Notes under the pieces: generated by a model
Databases searched by the model: none
Told to the model about the DNA's origin: nothing
Seen by the model: the letters and a program-made list of their open reading frames with translations, nothing else
Program-made: the position numbers and the translations under genes
DNA from: Liolophura sinensis
Lineage: Eukaryota > Mollusca > Polyplacophora > Chitonida > Chitonidae
DNA length: 64,000 nt
Direction of reading: 5' to 3'
NCBI RefSeq assembly: GCF_032854445.1
Contig: NC_088303.1
Coordinates: 31,691,501-31,755,500 of the forward strand
Part shown: piece by piece, positions 23,846 to 35,590 of the stretch
Numbering within the stretch: position 1 is the stretch's first letter
Layout of the letters: the number at the start of each line of letters is the position of its first letter

Positions 23846-24540
23846 GTATGTGTCCAAGTGCAAAGCCATATTATACACGTATGGCTTAGCATTACAATGT
23901 ATGTTCTACTGAACTATCATTAAAAATGACCTATCAGTAATTAAATGTGATCATTCCGCACAAACAATCACAAACAATGTCAGTCTTGCATATTGTTGAT
24001 ATCATGAGTCATTATACTTAATCTGCAAGTTGATACAACCCATATATACACCTACAGTTGTAATGTGGTAAATTACAAGTTCTCCAGGACATACTGCACA
24101 AATGTATACATTCAAGCTGTAATAGAGGTGGGTGTCCATTACAGGTTTCCCGTCAGCCTGTGCACAAGGATGGATTAAAACTCAGATGGTAGTGATTGAA
24201 AATTACACATGTACATGTGTGAGTGACTTGTCACAATGAATATCTATATACATACACACGTATGTGATAACCACACACTAAACACATATTACTACCTCTA
24301 TAGATTGGTTGTTCACTGCTATACCGCATAGGATTTCTTTCAGAAGGCGACTTCGTGTACACGAACAAGTAGGTGAACATTCAACACCATTAAATCATGA
24401 ACAATAACATGGACTGGAGCTCATGTACACTGTATGTACATCTACACATACTCTATAGCATGGTGCCTTTACATACATACTGCCTAACAGTACATGTAAG
24501 TTATTTACATGTATTTATTAGAGAGCAGTTTACTGACATG
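23846..24540. other. Non-coding stretch, no gene seen
   Basis: AT-rich with TACATGTA words. No repeat module or gene recognised. Confidence 0.4.
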
Positions 24541-24690
24541 CAAGTTCTCAAATATGTAGGCTAGAGGAAACCAGGCAAGTTCTCAAGAATGTTGGGTAGA
24601 GGAAACCGGGTAAGTTCTCAAGAATACTGGGTAGAGGAAACTGGGGCAAGATCAAGAATATTGGGTACAGGAAACCGAGCAGGGCCAAAT
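24541..24690 (+). repeat. Degenerate tandem repeat, four units of about 37-40 bp
   Basis: Four consecutive units contain caagttctcaa(g)aat followed by ttgggtagaggaaacc-(g)gg. The gaggaaacc-ggg part matches the core of family A SINEs, suggesting the array grew from a SINE fragment. Confidence 0.85.
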
Positions 24691-25421
24691 GGAAACCACC
24701 CACTCTTCCCCTGGTACATGACAACCATTTCGACTTGTAGTCACATTCGCATTGGTGGTACAACCTGGTCGGACCATTGCCCAGTGTCGATCAGCAGTGC
24801 CATGATATAACCGTATAGGCTGCAGGTAGCGAGCACTCGATACATATGCCATTAAAATCTACAAAAGTTTTTCGCAGAAAAAAACATGCTGTAAATATTG
24901 TTGATGCTTCACAATTACATGTACATCAATATTTCAAGTATTTGAGGCTACGGACACCTGGGCATAAATTTGCCGTTTGACTCGCCGACATGGCGGTGAA
25001 AATACTGCCTAAATTACACTGGGTTTTAAATGCAAAACTCTCATTCACAGCTTCATGTAAGTCCAAAACTAGCTTTTGGTTGACATTCACAATTTACATA
25101 TGGTATGCAGATTGTTCTCTTCTCGTTCATATCCCTACACCTTCCCATATCATTCACCTCAGTGTCGGCTTGCCACTGCCTCATGAGAGTGTAGTGCTCA
25201 GATGTGCGCAGTCTCTAAATGACAAGAGGTACAATGTACATGGGTGCAACAGAATGCAACCCATGGTACTCTATCAAGTACAGCAATATACTTCATCAAA
25301 TCTATTACAACATAAGAAAAAAGAAATGTGCGTGTGCAACATACAAGTGGAACTTAAGACCATTATCCCTAATATAGAAACCACTTAAGCAAAGATCAAA
25401 TGTGTATGATGCAAAACTTAC
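24691..25421. other. Stretch without a supported gene
   Basis: It includes a 132-codon plus frame at 24990-25388 with an acceptable Kozak context (gccgacATGG), but no motif or splice evidence, so it is not called as a gene. Confidence 0.35.
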
Positions 25422-25483
25422 CTTAACTCTGTACAGATGCCCAAGTTCTCCTCTTGGTATAAATAGTTCCAGGTTTCACCCCT
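25422..25483 (-). CDS. Candidate internal exon, minus strand
   Basis: A consensus minus-strand donor (GTTAAG|GTAAGTTTTG) closes the segment and cccatgttgcccag could be the acceptor. Two frames are informative. One is open throughout (WNYLYQEENLGICTEL); another, after a TGA just upstream, reads NLELFIPRGELGHLYRVK into the donor. The second looks more protein-like but then needs a different 5' boundary. Product unknown. Confidence 0.27.
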
Positions 25484-26429
25484 CTGGGCAACATGGGTTA
25501 AAGGGTGCCCCAGTTAGGCTTCAGCCTTGAACACTCTGTGGTAAACAGAGAACAGAAGTAGCATTCAGCATTGCCCAATGGCCATGCATCTAATAAACCG
25601 AATCTCCACTGGCACGCTCACACACAGTAATACAGACTGGCTACATCACATCTCCCATTGCAGAATTCCTCAGACGTCAAGTACTTCTGAGACACGCAGC
25701 AATAAACATGGCAGCGAAGGCTTCAGAGACACTCCATCACTGCTACACTTGTACTACAGAACACACACTGCATGGATAAGTATATATATACTGTATCACC
25801 AGCTCCCAAACAAACACAACACAGCCGCTGCAGTGTGAAAGGCATGTGCTGTGTACATACATAGTGCCAGATAAGACCAAATTCTAGGGTATTTTACTTG
25901 GTTACCATGTCAACCAATGCCCAAGTATAAAGTTCAAATACTATCAGATTGCAGCTGAGGTTCAGGGTGATCTACTAGTATATGGTACATTACTGTATAT
26001 GCCCCTGCACTGTATACCGGACAAAATGCAGTCAGTGTGTGTATATGTACTTCTCTATAATGCATACCATGCGTGTGACTTTTGAAGTACATGTGCAACT
26101 ACATGTACATAATCAACTGTTCCTATTGCAGATACAACTGTTTCTGGTTTAAGAGCCCTTAGTGCTACTCATACTTGGGGAGAACTACTCGCCCTGCCTG
26201 AAATTGTTCCTTGTGTGAAGCTCAGCCCAAGAGCCCTGCTCCATATAGTTCCCAAGTTATCCATCTGGCCATCAGACACATGTGCTCACTTCAGACTTAC
26301 TTCTGATTTATTTCCCTTATTGAGCATGGTGTAATATTTCTTTCTAATCCAGGCTGTATTGAATTAGATCTTACCTCTAAACCTAACATACACAAATGTA
26401 CATGTACCTGTATCTTTAAACTGGGTGAA
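25484..26429. other. Stretch without a supported gene
   Basis: Only short frames without motifs. TACATGTA words near 26100. Confidence 0.35.
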
Positions 26430-26715
26430 CGGCAGAATGTGGTTCATTGGTAAAGTGTGCCACTGCCAGCTGTTGGTGCATGTACCAGAAGTGCAGGTTC
26501 AAACCCAGTCTTGAACTTAATTTCTTCATTCCCCTGCTCTAAGTATCTCAAGGGCCTTGATGACAATATGAAGCAGCGGACATAAAGATGGCTGCAAAGA
26601 AATGCCTTCCACCAATACGGCCTGCAGGTCTGCAGACCGAAAGTTTGCCAGTAACGAGTTTCAGGTCCTTGTAGGTGGCCTACCTTGACCAATCACTAAC
26701 CACCCTGGCAAAGGT
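26430..26715 (+). mobile_element. tRNA-derived SINE of a third type, plus orientation
   Basis: gtggttcattggtaaagtgt resembles an A box and gcaggttcaaacccagtc a B box, spaced as in a tRNA but without a foldable acceptor stem. A body of about 200 bp follows. Related decayed heads appear reversed at 28620-28690 and 62395-62475. Open frames with GFEP through this head are read-through of the B box. Confidence 0.6.
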
Positions 26716-26744
26716 GAAAAAGTTCCAAGTTGGGCATAAAATTT

Positions 26745-26925
26745 TTTTTACTTATTTATTTGATTGGTGTTTTAGGCCGTATTCAAAAATATTTCACTTA
26801 TATGACGGCGCCCAGCATTAAGGTGGGAGGAAACCGGCCAGAGACCAGAGGGAACCAACAACCATCCGTAGCTTGCTGCAAGACCTACCCACTTACAGGT
26901 GGAGAGGAAGCCAGCCATAAAAAAA
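26745..26925 (-). mobile_element. SINE, family A, minus orientation
   Basis: Contains tgattggtgttttaggccgt, attcaaaaatatttcactta, atgacggcgcccagcatta, ggtgggaggaaaccggccag, accatccgtagcttgctgca and ggagaggaagccagc. The tRNA-like head is missing. Confidence 0.9.
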
Positions 26926-29338
26926 AATCCATCAAAGATATAAACACAATACACTAGGCAGGGCTGTGAATAGGGGTTAAAAAATAAAACTGCATTTTAA
27001 GGCATTTTATTCTAGCGTACATGTACATGTACATATTACTGTAAATATATATCTACATGAAACAAAATTTTTTACAAATGCACTTTTTCATTACCATTAA
27101 CTTTATAAATGGCGAAACACTTAAGACCAGGCTTGTCACATGCTTGCTTCAAAACTGTACATAAAACAGTTTAATGGCTTCTCACTGGCTCTGGAATCCA
27201 GTCCTTGAATTGGTTACAACAAATGCACATTTACAAACTATTACCAGAATTCACATGGGTGGAGAGGGTGCCAAAAAAACCAAGGCCACAGTGTTGGTCA
27301 ATTAAAACGTCAGCATGATGATGTAAACACGGCAGACCCAGTGAATGCACCAAAGATCAGCTCTTAATACTGTCACAACTATTAAACCAAATGCCCATCT
27401 GACCCTTGTCAGCAGATTTTGATGCTGTACTGGAAAGGCCCCACAAGTGTCATTTGCCCTTAGGACTATTACTTAGTACACCCACATACATACACCCCTG
27501 ACTCTATGTGTCCTTCACCCCTCCTTCCATTCACCACCTCTACTAAAGCCAATAACAGAATATGCATGGCCCAAAGTGGGCGTGGCTGTACCAGGAAACT
27601 GGCCATGTGGTAGAGGGTAGATGGAACATAAATCAGAGGCCAAGTCACTGTAGATGTACTTATCACCAAAGCTAATAAACCTTCCTGTACCCTGGTCTCT
27701 TCAGGCTCAACCTGGACTCTCTCTGTCTCTCTTTAGTGATCACACTCTGAAGCAGCCCTGGTGTGAGCCACAGCACATGCCAACTGAGAACATAGGCCAT
27801 ATGCATCTATAAAGCTAAAAAACAACAAGTTTTAGGCACTACAAAACAGAACATAATTACCACAGGTAACTTCAAATAATTAAATAAATGTGTTGTTAAA
27901 CTACTGTTTTATATCACAAAATATTATATTGTTTATTATTACCATTCTGAACTGAGGAGAAACTAACAAAGTACTTTAGTAAAACAAACTGAAAGTACGT
28001 GTACTGTGTATCTACATGGGTGTTTTCATAAAGTATACATTTACATGTATGGATGGATGGTAAGTGGCTATTACAAGCTCAACCAACAAAAGCCATAATG
28101 TAGATCAACAAAAACCAGGAGACTTATTTTGTCTTTTCTTTCTAAAACAAACTTATCGCCACTATACTGATGACACGTAGTGTTTGCAGAGCTGTTATTC
28201 AAACGTAACACACTACATTGTCATAACGTCACAATAAGTGGAATAATAGATGAAATCGACACATTTATAATGAGTCATATGAAAGAGAACTATACTGTGC
28301 ACAATCTGGTCTGCGAGGCCGTCATAAGTACACTGTGCTTGTACATTTCCACAAAAGTTAATCTTACTAACGCAGACATGTACATGAAGTTGTTTCTAAC
28401 AAAAACAAAATCAATGTCTGTACAACTCAGCTTTAATTCTGGGTGAAATAACAAAGCATACGTATGGTAACCCAAATATAACCACATTTACATTTTTTAT
28501 GCCTTTAATTAGATTGGCACTGTCCATTGCTCAAAAATTTATCATCTGTGTGACAGTGGCCCTGTATCAGTTGCTTGACAACCCCCTCAACATATCAACA
28601 TAAAACCATTGACAAAAATACAACAGCTGGATTTGAGCCTGTGACCTCATATGTCAGGTCAGCAGCAGTCAAAACCAAGCCAACTTAATAGTTATGAAGT
28701 CCCCAATTTACACTTGTTGAAGTCTGATGACAAAACACTTGTTTCTAAAGTCTGAATACAACATGGCTAGCACATGTAGACTAGATGACTCAATCTGATG
28801 GGCTAAGTGTTCATGTAGGTTGTGAGGCAGGGAGATGTACATGTAGATGTAGTCATATATCCCTGTGGCACGAGGGTGGGTACTCTGGGGGTAGGACTAA
28901 GGGGGTATCCTGTATGCTCTACTTCATGTAATGGTATCTGCATGACTGGTTTGTACACCCTTCTCTTTCCAGCAGCATCTCACCAAGGTCAGACTGCCTA
29001 AACACAAATGTAGACCTTTATCCATGAAAGGTTTCAAATCCCATTTCTTATGTGGAGGGACAGAATAAATGTTTACACCACAGTAAATAGCCTAATATGG
29101 ACATCCAGTATAAGTAAGGGTCCTGAAATCAGACATCCTCATTACGTTAGATAGATTACATGTAGGCACGCATGTATCATTACAAGTTTACCGTGAATTT
29201 TAAAATGCTGTGCAAAAATGTCATGCATGGTATGAATAATGATAGCTAGATCTATTGGTAAATGGTATTTACTTTGAACAGATGGTATCAAATTTGACCA
29301 GAAATATACATGTATATATTAGGAGGGAAAATGTCTGT
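26926..29338. other. Stretch without a supported gene
   Basis: AT-rich, frames shorter than 90 codons, no motif. 27360-27780 is less AT-rich and may be constrained, which cannot be tested here. A decayed reversed tRNA-like head (tttgagcctgtgacctcat) is seen at 28620-28690. Confidence 0.35.
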
Positions 29339-29510
29339 ATTTATTTATTTATTTATTTATTTGCTTTTAGGTGTTTTATGCTGTACTCAAGAATATTTCA
29401 CTTATACAACGGCAGCCAGCGTTATGGTGGGAGGAAAACGGGGCAGTGCCCGGGTGAAACCCATGACCATCTGCAGGTTGCTGCCAGACCTTCCTGCGTA
29501 CGGAAAATGT
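29339..29510 (-). mobile_element. SINE, family A, minus orientation
   Basis: A (ttta)n tail, then ggtgttttatgctgtactc, aagaatatttcacttataca, acggcagccagcgttatgg, ggtgggaggaaaacgggg and ctgcaggttgctgccagacc. It is cut off after gcgtacgg, before the tRNA-like head. Confidence 0.9.
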
Positions 29511-29650
29511 ACTTAGGGTGAATTGTTCTTAGGGGGAATGGGTTAAGAGGGAAATGTCCACGTTGGAAATGTCCTAGGGGGAACTTTCCATAAGGGGAAT
29601 TGTCTGTAAGAGGAAATGCCCATAGGGGAAAATGTCTGTGCTCCTAGATA
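29511..29650 (+). repeat. Degenerate tandem array of short G/A-rich units
   Basis: Repeated words of the type aggggaa-a-tgtcc: gagggaaatgtcc, ttggaaatgtcc, agggggaactttcc, aggggaattgtc, gaggaaatgccc and aggggaaaatgtc. Spacing is about 17-20 bp. The array directly abuts the truncated SINE end. Confidence 0.8.
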
Positions 29651-30949
29651 TCCAGGACCACATAACGGTACATGTATGCATGTTTGCTTCATAGAAACCC
29701 ATGTTGGCTTGAGTACCCAAATCACTATACACCAGTTAATCAGGGTATAACATGACTTCACATTTCTGTCCCATCTACACTAGGTGAATGTATGTTTATT
29801 CACCTTATCTAACCTTCACTGCCTCTTCCTCTTTAAAAGCATCTGTACTATTTACTTTGGCAAACATATTACTTGGCATATTGATATTCCATAAATCTTG
29901 GGAGCAGCTAAGACAACCTTTCATCTGTCTACATTTACCTGCACTGACTCCCGTACTATCTGATTTGATCATACACATACTGAGATGGATAAATATCTGC
30001 TCAATCATAAATGGTACAACCCAGCTTTCTAGTTATTCCCCTACATATAACAGTAAAACTCTGGGTTTTCACAAGACATGGCCTAAATATACATGTATCA
30101 TTTCAACTAAGGCATCACTGATACAAATATATTGTTTAATTGGAAAAGCTTTATTGCCACACTTAATTGTATTCAATAAATAAGACTAAAAACATAAAAA
30201 CTGACATCAAGGGAGACAAAATTGAGCCGATTTATTTCCAAGCTTAATATTGAAATTACTGAATTCTCCCTGACCAAAGAACACATGTTGTACTTGTACA
30301 TGTATTACTGTCTTACACAAAATAAGGGTTGGCTGACGCCGAAACAGAGCTAGACATGATACACGTAACATGCAATTAACAGACCTGTCCAGCCTTCAGG
30401 GTGAGGTGACGGCAACTGACCTGACCAGCATACATTCCACTCGTCAATCCATAATGGGGCAATTACACAGAGAAGCACTGTTCCATTCAGATTCCCAGCT
30501 CTCTACATACATGGAAAGAATAGCATCCATTTGTTAAAGGGATAGTTCTAGGTCTCTAGGGGAACCTCACCTCTACATGTAGCTAATCTAATCACAAAAC
30601 AGGCTGATCACACAGACTTGACCAGTCACTACTATCCATGGAGTAACTGCCCCCTATCGAGAATGACCACTTGTAACCATAACTGCTCCAGCCCCCAGTG
30701 AGATGTATCTAATCAGGGATTTCAAATGGTGCAGTTTAATCCTGGTGTTGGGAAAAGGGGAGGCACTGACCATGACAAGGCCTGGCCAAATCTAATTTTG
30801 GCCAGTCTCTGACCACTCCTTGACCACATTGCTGGTCCGCTAACTTATGCACTGATCAGACAGACAACAATCTGGTCTGCTCAGGTCAATGTATGTTATC
30901 ACGGCTGCTATGTTGCACAGTTCAGTCATGGCCTGGGAACTGGAGGTGT
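29651..30949. other. Stretch without a supported gene
   Basis: A 131-codon plus frame (29788-30183) has no motif or splice context. 30310-30900 is less AT-rich and has ggccaaatctaattttggcc, a short palindrome near 30783-30802. Confidence 0.35.
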
Positions 30950-31740
30950 CTGTAAACACCAGAGAAATGGATGTGGTGGTGTCTGTTAATGCTTGAAGAT
31001 GTGAAGGTGTCTTAGAACACTCGAGGATGTGAAGATGTCTGTTAAGGCTTGAAGATCTGGAGGTATCTGTTAATGCTTGAATGAAGACGAAATGTGTGTT
31101 AATGCTTGGAGATGTGGTGGTGTCTGTTAATGCTTGAAGATGTGGTGGTGTCTGTTAATGCTTGAAGATGTGGTAGTGTCTGTTAAGGCTTGAAGATGTG
31201 TTGGTGTCTGTTAATGCTTGAAGATCTGGTGGTGTCTCACTATGTTAACCCCTGAAGATCTGGTGGTGCTTCAGGTAGAGTCAGCCCTCGCAAATAATGA
31301 CAGCAATCAGCAAAAGCTGTAGTAGTGCTAAACTGAATTTTGCTCGGCCAAAAAAAAAAAAAAAAGAAAAGAAAAAAAAATGCAGACTACAAAAATAGGA
31401 TGGCCGGTAAAGTGAAAGCATCTTGTACATGTCTTACATTACTGCCAACATAGACCTGTCACTATTTTTCTTACTTGCTAGAGCTGTGAAGTCTGAAGAT
31501 CTGTAGGTGTATGTTAATGCTTTAAGATCTGGTGACGTATGTTAATGCCTGAAGATCTGTAGGTGTAAGTTAATGCTTTAAGATCTGGTGATGTCTGAAG
31601 ATCTGTAGGTGTATGTTAATGCTTTAAGATCTGGTGATGTCTGTTAATGCCTGAAGATCTGTAGATGTCCGTTAATGCTTTAAGATCTGGTGACACCTGT
31701 TAATGCCTGAAGATTTGTAAGTTTGTGTTGATGCTTTAGG
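30950..31740 (+). repeat. 28-bp minisatellite in two blocks
   Basis: Units of about 28 bp read gtctgttaatgcttgaagat plus gtggtggt, in one block at about 30950-31275. A variant block at 31480-31740 has ctgtaggtgtatgttaatgc and tttaagatctggtgat. Unique sequence with an A-rich tract (31350-31380) separates them. The second block has a higher-order period of two alternating unit types. Confidence 0.93.
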
Positions 31741-32335
31741 TAGAAGTAGAAAATTCATCATGTATACAAAACTTTTCCCTAGTTCAATAAATACATGTTA
31801 TAAAATGTGCACAAAACTGCAGCAAGATGAGGAACTGTTCCAAGAACAATGCACAATCAGAATTAACTACTCTACTGTCTTGAATAAAAATAAGTGATAA
31901 TCTGGGTTTCACGACACCAAGAAAAAAAAAATGACTGGCCCAAGCTTCTTTTCTTGTCGCCTTTTGCATCTGTGGGAAAATCTGAGCTCTTTCATCTTAC
32001 GCACATCTCTGAGTGTCATCTCTGACTAAGACACTGTTCGGGAAATGGCCATCTTACAGATGCGATGGTGATAGGATCTCGTTAATCTAATTAATAACAT
32101 TATGTGGTTTACTGGGAACAGAGTGCCACAATGGATGACTCCTGAGTCTGGTGGAGAAATGCTCTGTGAACCCAGAGTGAAGTGAGATAATGCGCTCCTG
32201 ACAGCCTTACACCACAGTGGCAAACTCAGAATCTCTCAGGTCAGCTTTGTGGCTAGCTGTTAACAAAACACACACACACAAGATAACATGGCTGAAACCA
32301 GAACATTTTTGGCAAGGTGCTTCAAAGACAAAGAG
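31741..32335. other. Stretch without a supported gene
   Basis: No motif-bearing frame. An (AC)n run at about 32266-32280. Confidence 0.35.
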
Positions 32336-32604
32336 TTTTTTTTTTTTTTTGATTGTTGTTTTACGCCGTACTCAAGAATACTTCACTTATGCGACAGCGG
32401 CGGCCAGCATTATGGTGGGTGGAAACGAGGCAGAGCCCGGGGGAAACCCACGACCATCCGCAGGTTGCTGGCAGGCCTTCCCACGTATGGCCGGAGAGGA
32501 AGCCAGCATAAGCTGGTCTTGAACTCACAGCGACCGCATTGGTGAGAGGCTGCTGGGTCACTACGCTGCGCTAGCGCGCTAACCGACTGAGCCACGGAGG
32601 CCCC
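32336..32604 (-). mobile_element. Full-length SINE, family A, minus orientation
   Basis: The best preserved copy in the window. Read on the minus strand it starts with a tRNA-like head (ggcctccgtggctcagtcgg, then ttagcgcgctagcgcagcgt), has a B-box-like gagttcaagacc, the family body (gcttcctctccggccatacg, gtttcccccgggctctgcct, cgctgtcgcataagtgaagt) and ends in a poly(A)-like tail. A 12-bp duplication tcaaagacaaag at 32322-32333 and 32605-32616 flanks it, which shows LINE-type integration and relative youth. Confidence 0.96.
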
Positions 32605-32616
32605 TCAAAGACAAAG

Positions 32617-35449
32617 AAAAAACAAACGTGAAGTATATATGTCAGATAAAAGACCATTAACTGCTGTCCATAAAAATAGTTAGATTCAACCCAGTAAAAT
32701 GCATTTGAACATTTGGATTCTACAGTGGCCATTTCTTACCATAATGGGACCAGTGTAACGCATAAGGTTTTTGCCATAAAACACATCTAGACTGCAGACT
32801 TCATCATTCAAAATGCATACGCATATGCATATACACCCATGAATGCATTTGCCAAATGGACCTTGAAACCAACTACATGTACATGTATTTCAAGCCATAT
32901 ATATATGGAAGTTACATCACTGATTCCCTCTGCGTCCCTACAGACCACCTTAGAATCGGATGTTTTAATACAATTTTACTCACTAGTTGAAAAAGTTCTG
33001 ATTTTCCTGTCAGTATTCAATGGTCTTTCATCTGATATATACATGTACTTCGTTCGAGTGTTTTCTTTGCCATGTTAGCCACACATGCACATGTTTCTGC
33101 AAGCAAAATACTACATGTATGCTCTCCAAATTTATGCAAAAATGTTTCCGGACATAGCCTGGTTTACTTTTACTGCAGTTTAAGAGTCCCTTTGAGTATC
33201 AACACACATTTCAGGAATGTCCATTGGCTTTCTGAGGTGATAAAAAATTGTCAGAAAACTGATCAATAAAATGCATGTATCCTCAAAAGGCACCCATCTT
33301 GTCAATGGCTTGTAATATGTTTGAAGTTAACTCTACTATTGGCCTTCCATTAATGGTTTGGTTTGTGCCTGATGAACAGACAACAATGATGTCCAACTTT
33401 TCCTGTACGACTTCTCAAAACTGGAACTAGATCTAAGTCAGCAAGGATATTGTCACATGGAATTGAAGGGATATTGGCACAAATGCCAACAAAAACCATC
33501 ACTGACACATAAAATGCAGCAAGTCTCAAGTTTTGAATTCAAAAAGACTTTCATGTGCAGTGTAGAAACACATGTATATGAATGTTTACTATAGTGAAAA
33601 AATTCTGAGTTGGTTTTACGACTATTAAAGCGGGGTTCAGATTTTGCCGCTGGTTGGACATGTTGGATAGCTACACATACATAGCAGAGAACATCCGAAA
33701 ATAGATGTCTGCTGTGATCGCATCTCCCTTGGCTGCCAAGAAATAAACCTGCTGTAGAAGGTATGATTGCTGACCAGCTGGGGCATGATAACACATTCCG
33801 CCTTCCCCTACGAGACAGACCAGGGAACTGGTAGGGTAAAAGCAGGGAGTATAATCCACTTTACATGTATATGTGGATCAGAACGTTCAGGAACAACAGT
33901 GTACATGTAAATGCACATTCATTTTCACTTGGGTTAGCATGTTACACAGTGTATGTACATGTATGACTGACAATATATGGTAGCCACTACAAGATTTTGG
34001 TATCTTTCTTTCCTTTTTTTTTTTTTTTTTTTTTACAGAACTACACTCTCGCTGTTTACTTGAACTCTGGTAGTCCTTCGATATGGTGTAAATCATTTCT
34101 TTTCAGAAACGACAAACGCCATTTTCCTAAACATCATCAACATAATAAAAAAAATACACCCAAAATTGTTTTCAATCCAAGGAAGGTCTCCATTTTCTTT
34201 ATTATTACAGAATAATAACTGTATGCAAATAACATGTAAGCATAAAAAAGACATTACAGTGCTAATGCAAGTGGGTATTAATAAAAACTTAGATCCTCCA
34301 CAAATTCAACCAATCATATATGATATGTGACGTTTTGACATGAATGTTACCTGATCTGGACAGGTTATCTTACAATTTCTGTTAAGTTCACATCTGCTTC
34401 TACCTAAAAACCATGATTTAGTCTTCAAAATGTAATTTGTTTGCGAATTACATCTAAACTTCTGCCTTAATACCTGTCAAATTTGTTGAGGATTTAGGGT
34501 ATACCAGTGTGTTAGGTGTCAAGAGCATAAACAGCTTACTGATAGTCTAATTAACCCAGGGATGTTCTTGACCCTGACTGTGTTTATATCTAAGTGATGC
34601 CACACCTGAGCTACAGCCTTCATGTTTAAACCAGAGAGTTAACACAGATACAATGTACAACACAACATGTACCATGGCAGCACTTTAATTTGGAGAGCCC
34701 CACGTACACAGATTAATCAGGAAAGAATGTCAGAGTGGTAATTATCCAGCCATACCTTAATAAGGCGGGCTGCTCTGTATAATCACACAAACTGCATGAT
34801 ATCCATAGAGATCCTATAAAACTGCCTTCCCTGAACATGTATACTTACACACCGGTATTCATAGCCAATGCATGTATATGTACGGATCTAATATCCAGTG
34901 CTTATCATATGCGCTATAAACGAGAGGACTACTGTTTTAACTTTTCACACTTGCTGCTTTAATGGAAACACACCTTTCAGCGGACTCTATGCATATGCAA
35001 TATACACATATATGTATATATGCATTATACCAGAGCTGATATTTCTGTTTTTGCTATGATTTTGTGACAATATTGATACTAAAAAAAAAAAAAAAAAAAA
35101 AGACTAGGTAAATGTAGTTTTACAGATTAACTTATTCATAAACTTATATCCTTATATCATTACACATCCAATATTTCTCCCCATGAACACACACATAAAT
35201 TGAAACACGAACAGTCCTTGCATTTAGTAATATTCTACAAGTATCCAAATGGATACTCATAGATGATGTTTACTGGTATCCCCTGAGTATCCAGATTTTC
35301 CTGATCACTACTACTTGTGCCAGCTAGCAGTCCCTCTTGATCACCGTACAACCGCTGGATGAACAAAATAAATCTTGTCTGCAAATACTCAGTTTTGATA
35401 AGATGGTAAGTCAGCAGTCATACATGTATATATATAGGAGAAACATCCC
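32617..35449. other. Stretch without a supported gene
   Basis: AT-rich. Long T run at 34013-34034 and A run at about 35081-35101. Frames up to 113 codons (33794-33453 minus) have no motif. Confidence 0.35.
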
Positions 35450-35590
35450 TATTTATTGGATTAGTGTTTGAAGCCCTACTCAAGAACACTTCACTTATGC
35501 GACAGCCAGCATTATGGTAGGAGAAAAACTGGCTGAAACCTACAACCATCCCCAGGTTGCTGGCAGACCTTCCTACGAATAGCAAGAGAA
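35450..35590 (-). mobile_element. SINE fragment, family A, minus orientation
   Basis: Contains tggattagtgtttgaagcc, actcaagaacacttcactta, gcgacagccagcattatgg, aggttgctggcagaccttcc. It has a 15-20 bp internal deletion relative to other copies and no tRNA-like head. Confidence 0.85.

Noticed and set aside
24990-25388. 132-codon ORF with good Kozak context
   Set aside because: No recognisable motif, low-complexity residues and no exon structure; not enough support.
26444-26692. ORF ending with GFEPALLVHAPTAGSG
   Set aside because: GFEP is the usual translation of a reversed tRNA B box; the sequence is a SINE head.
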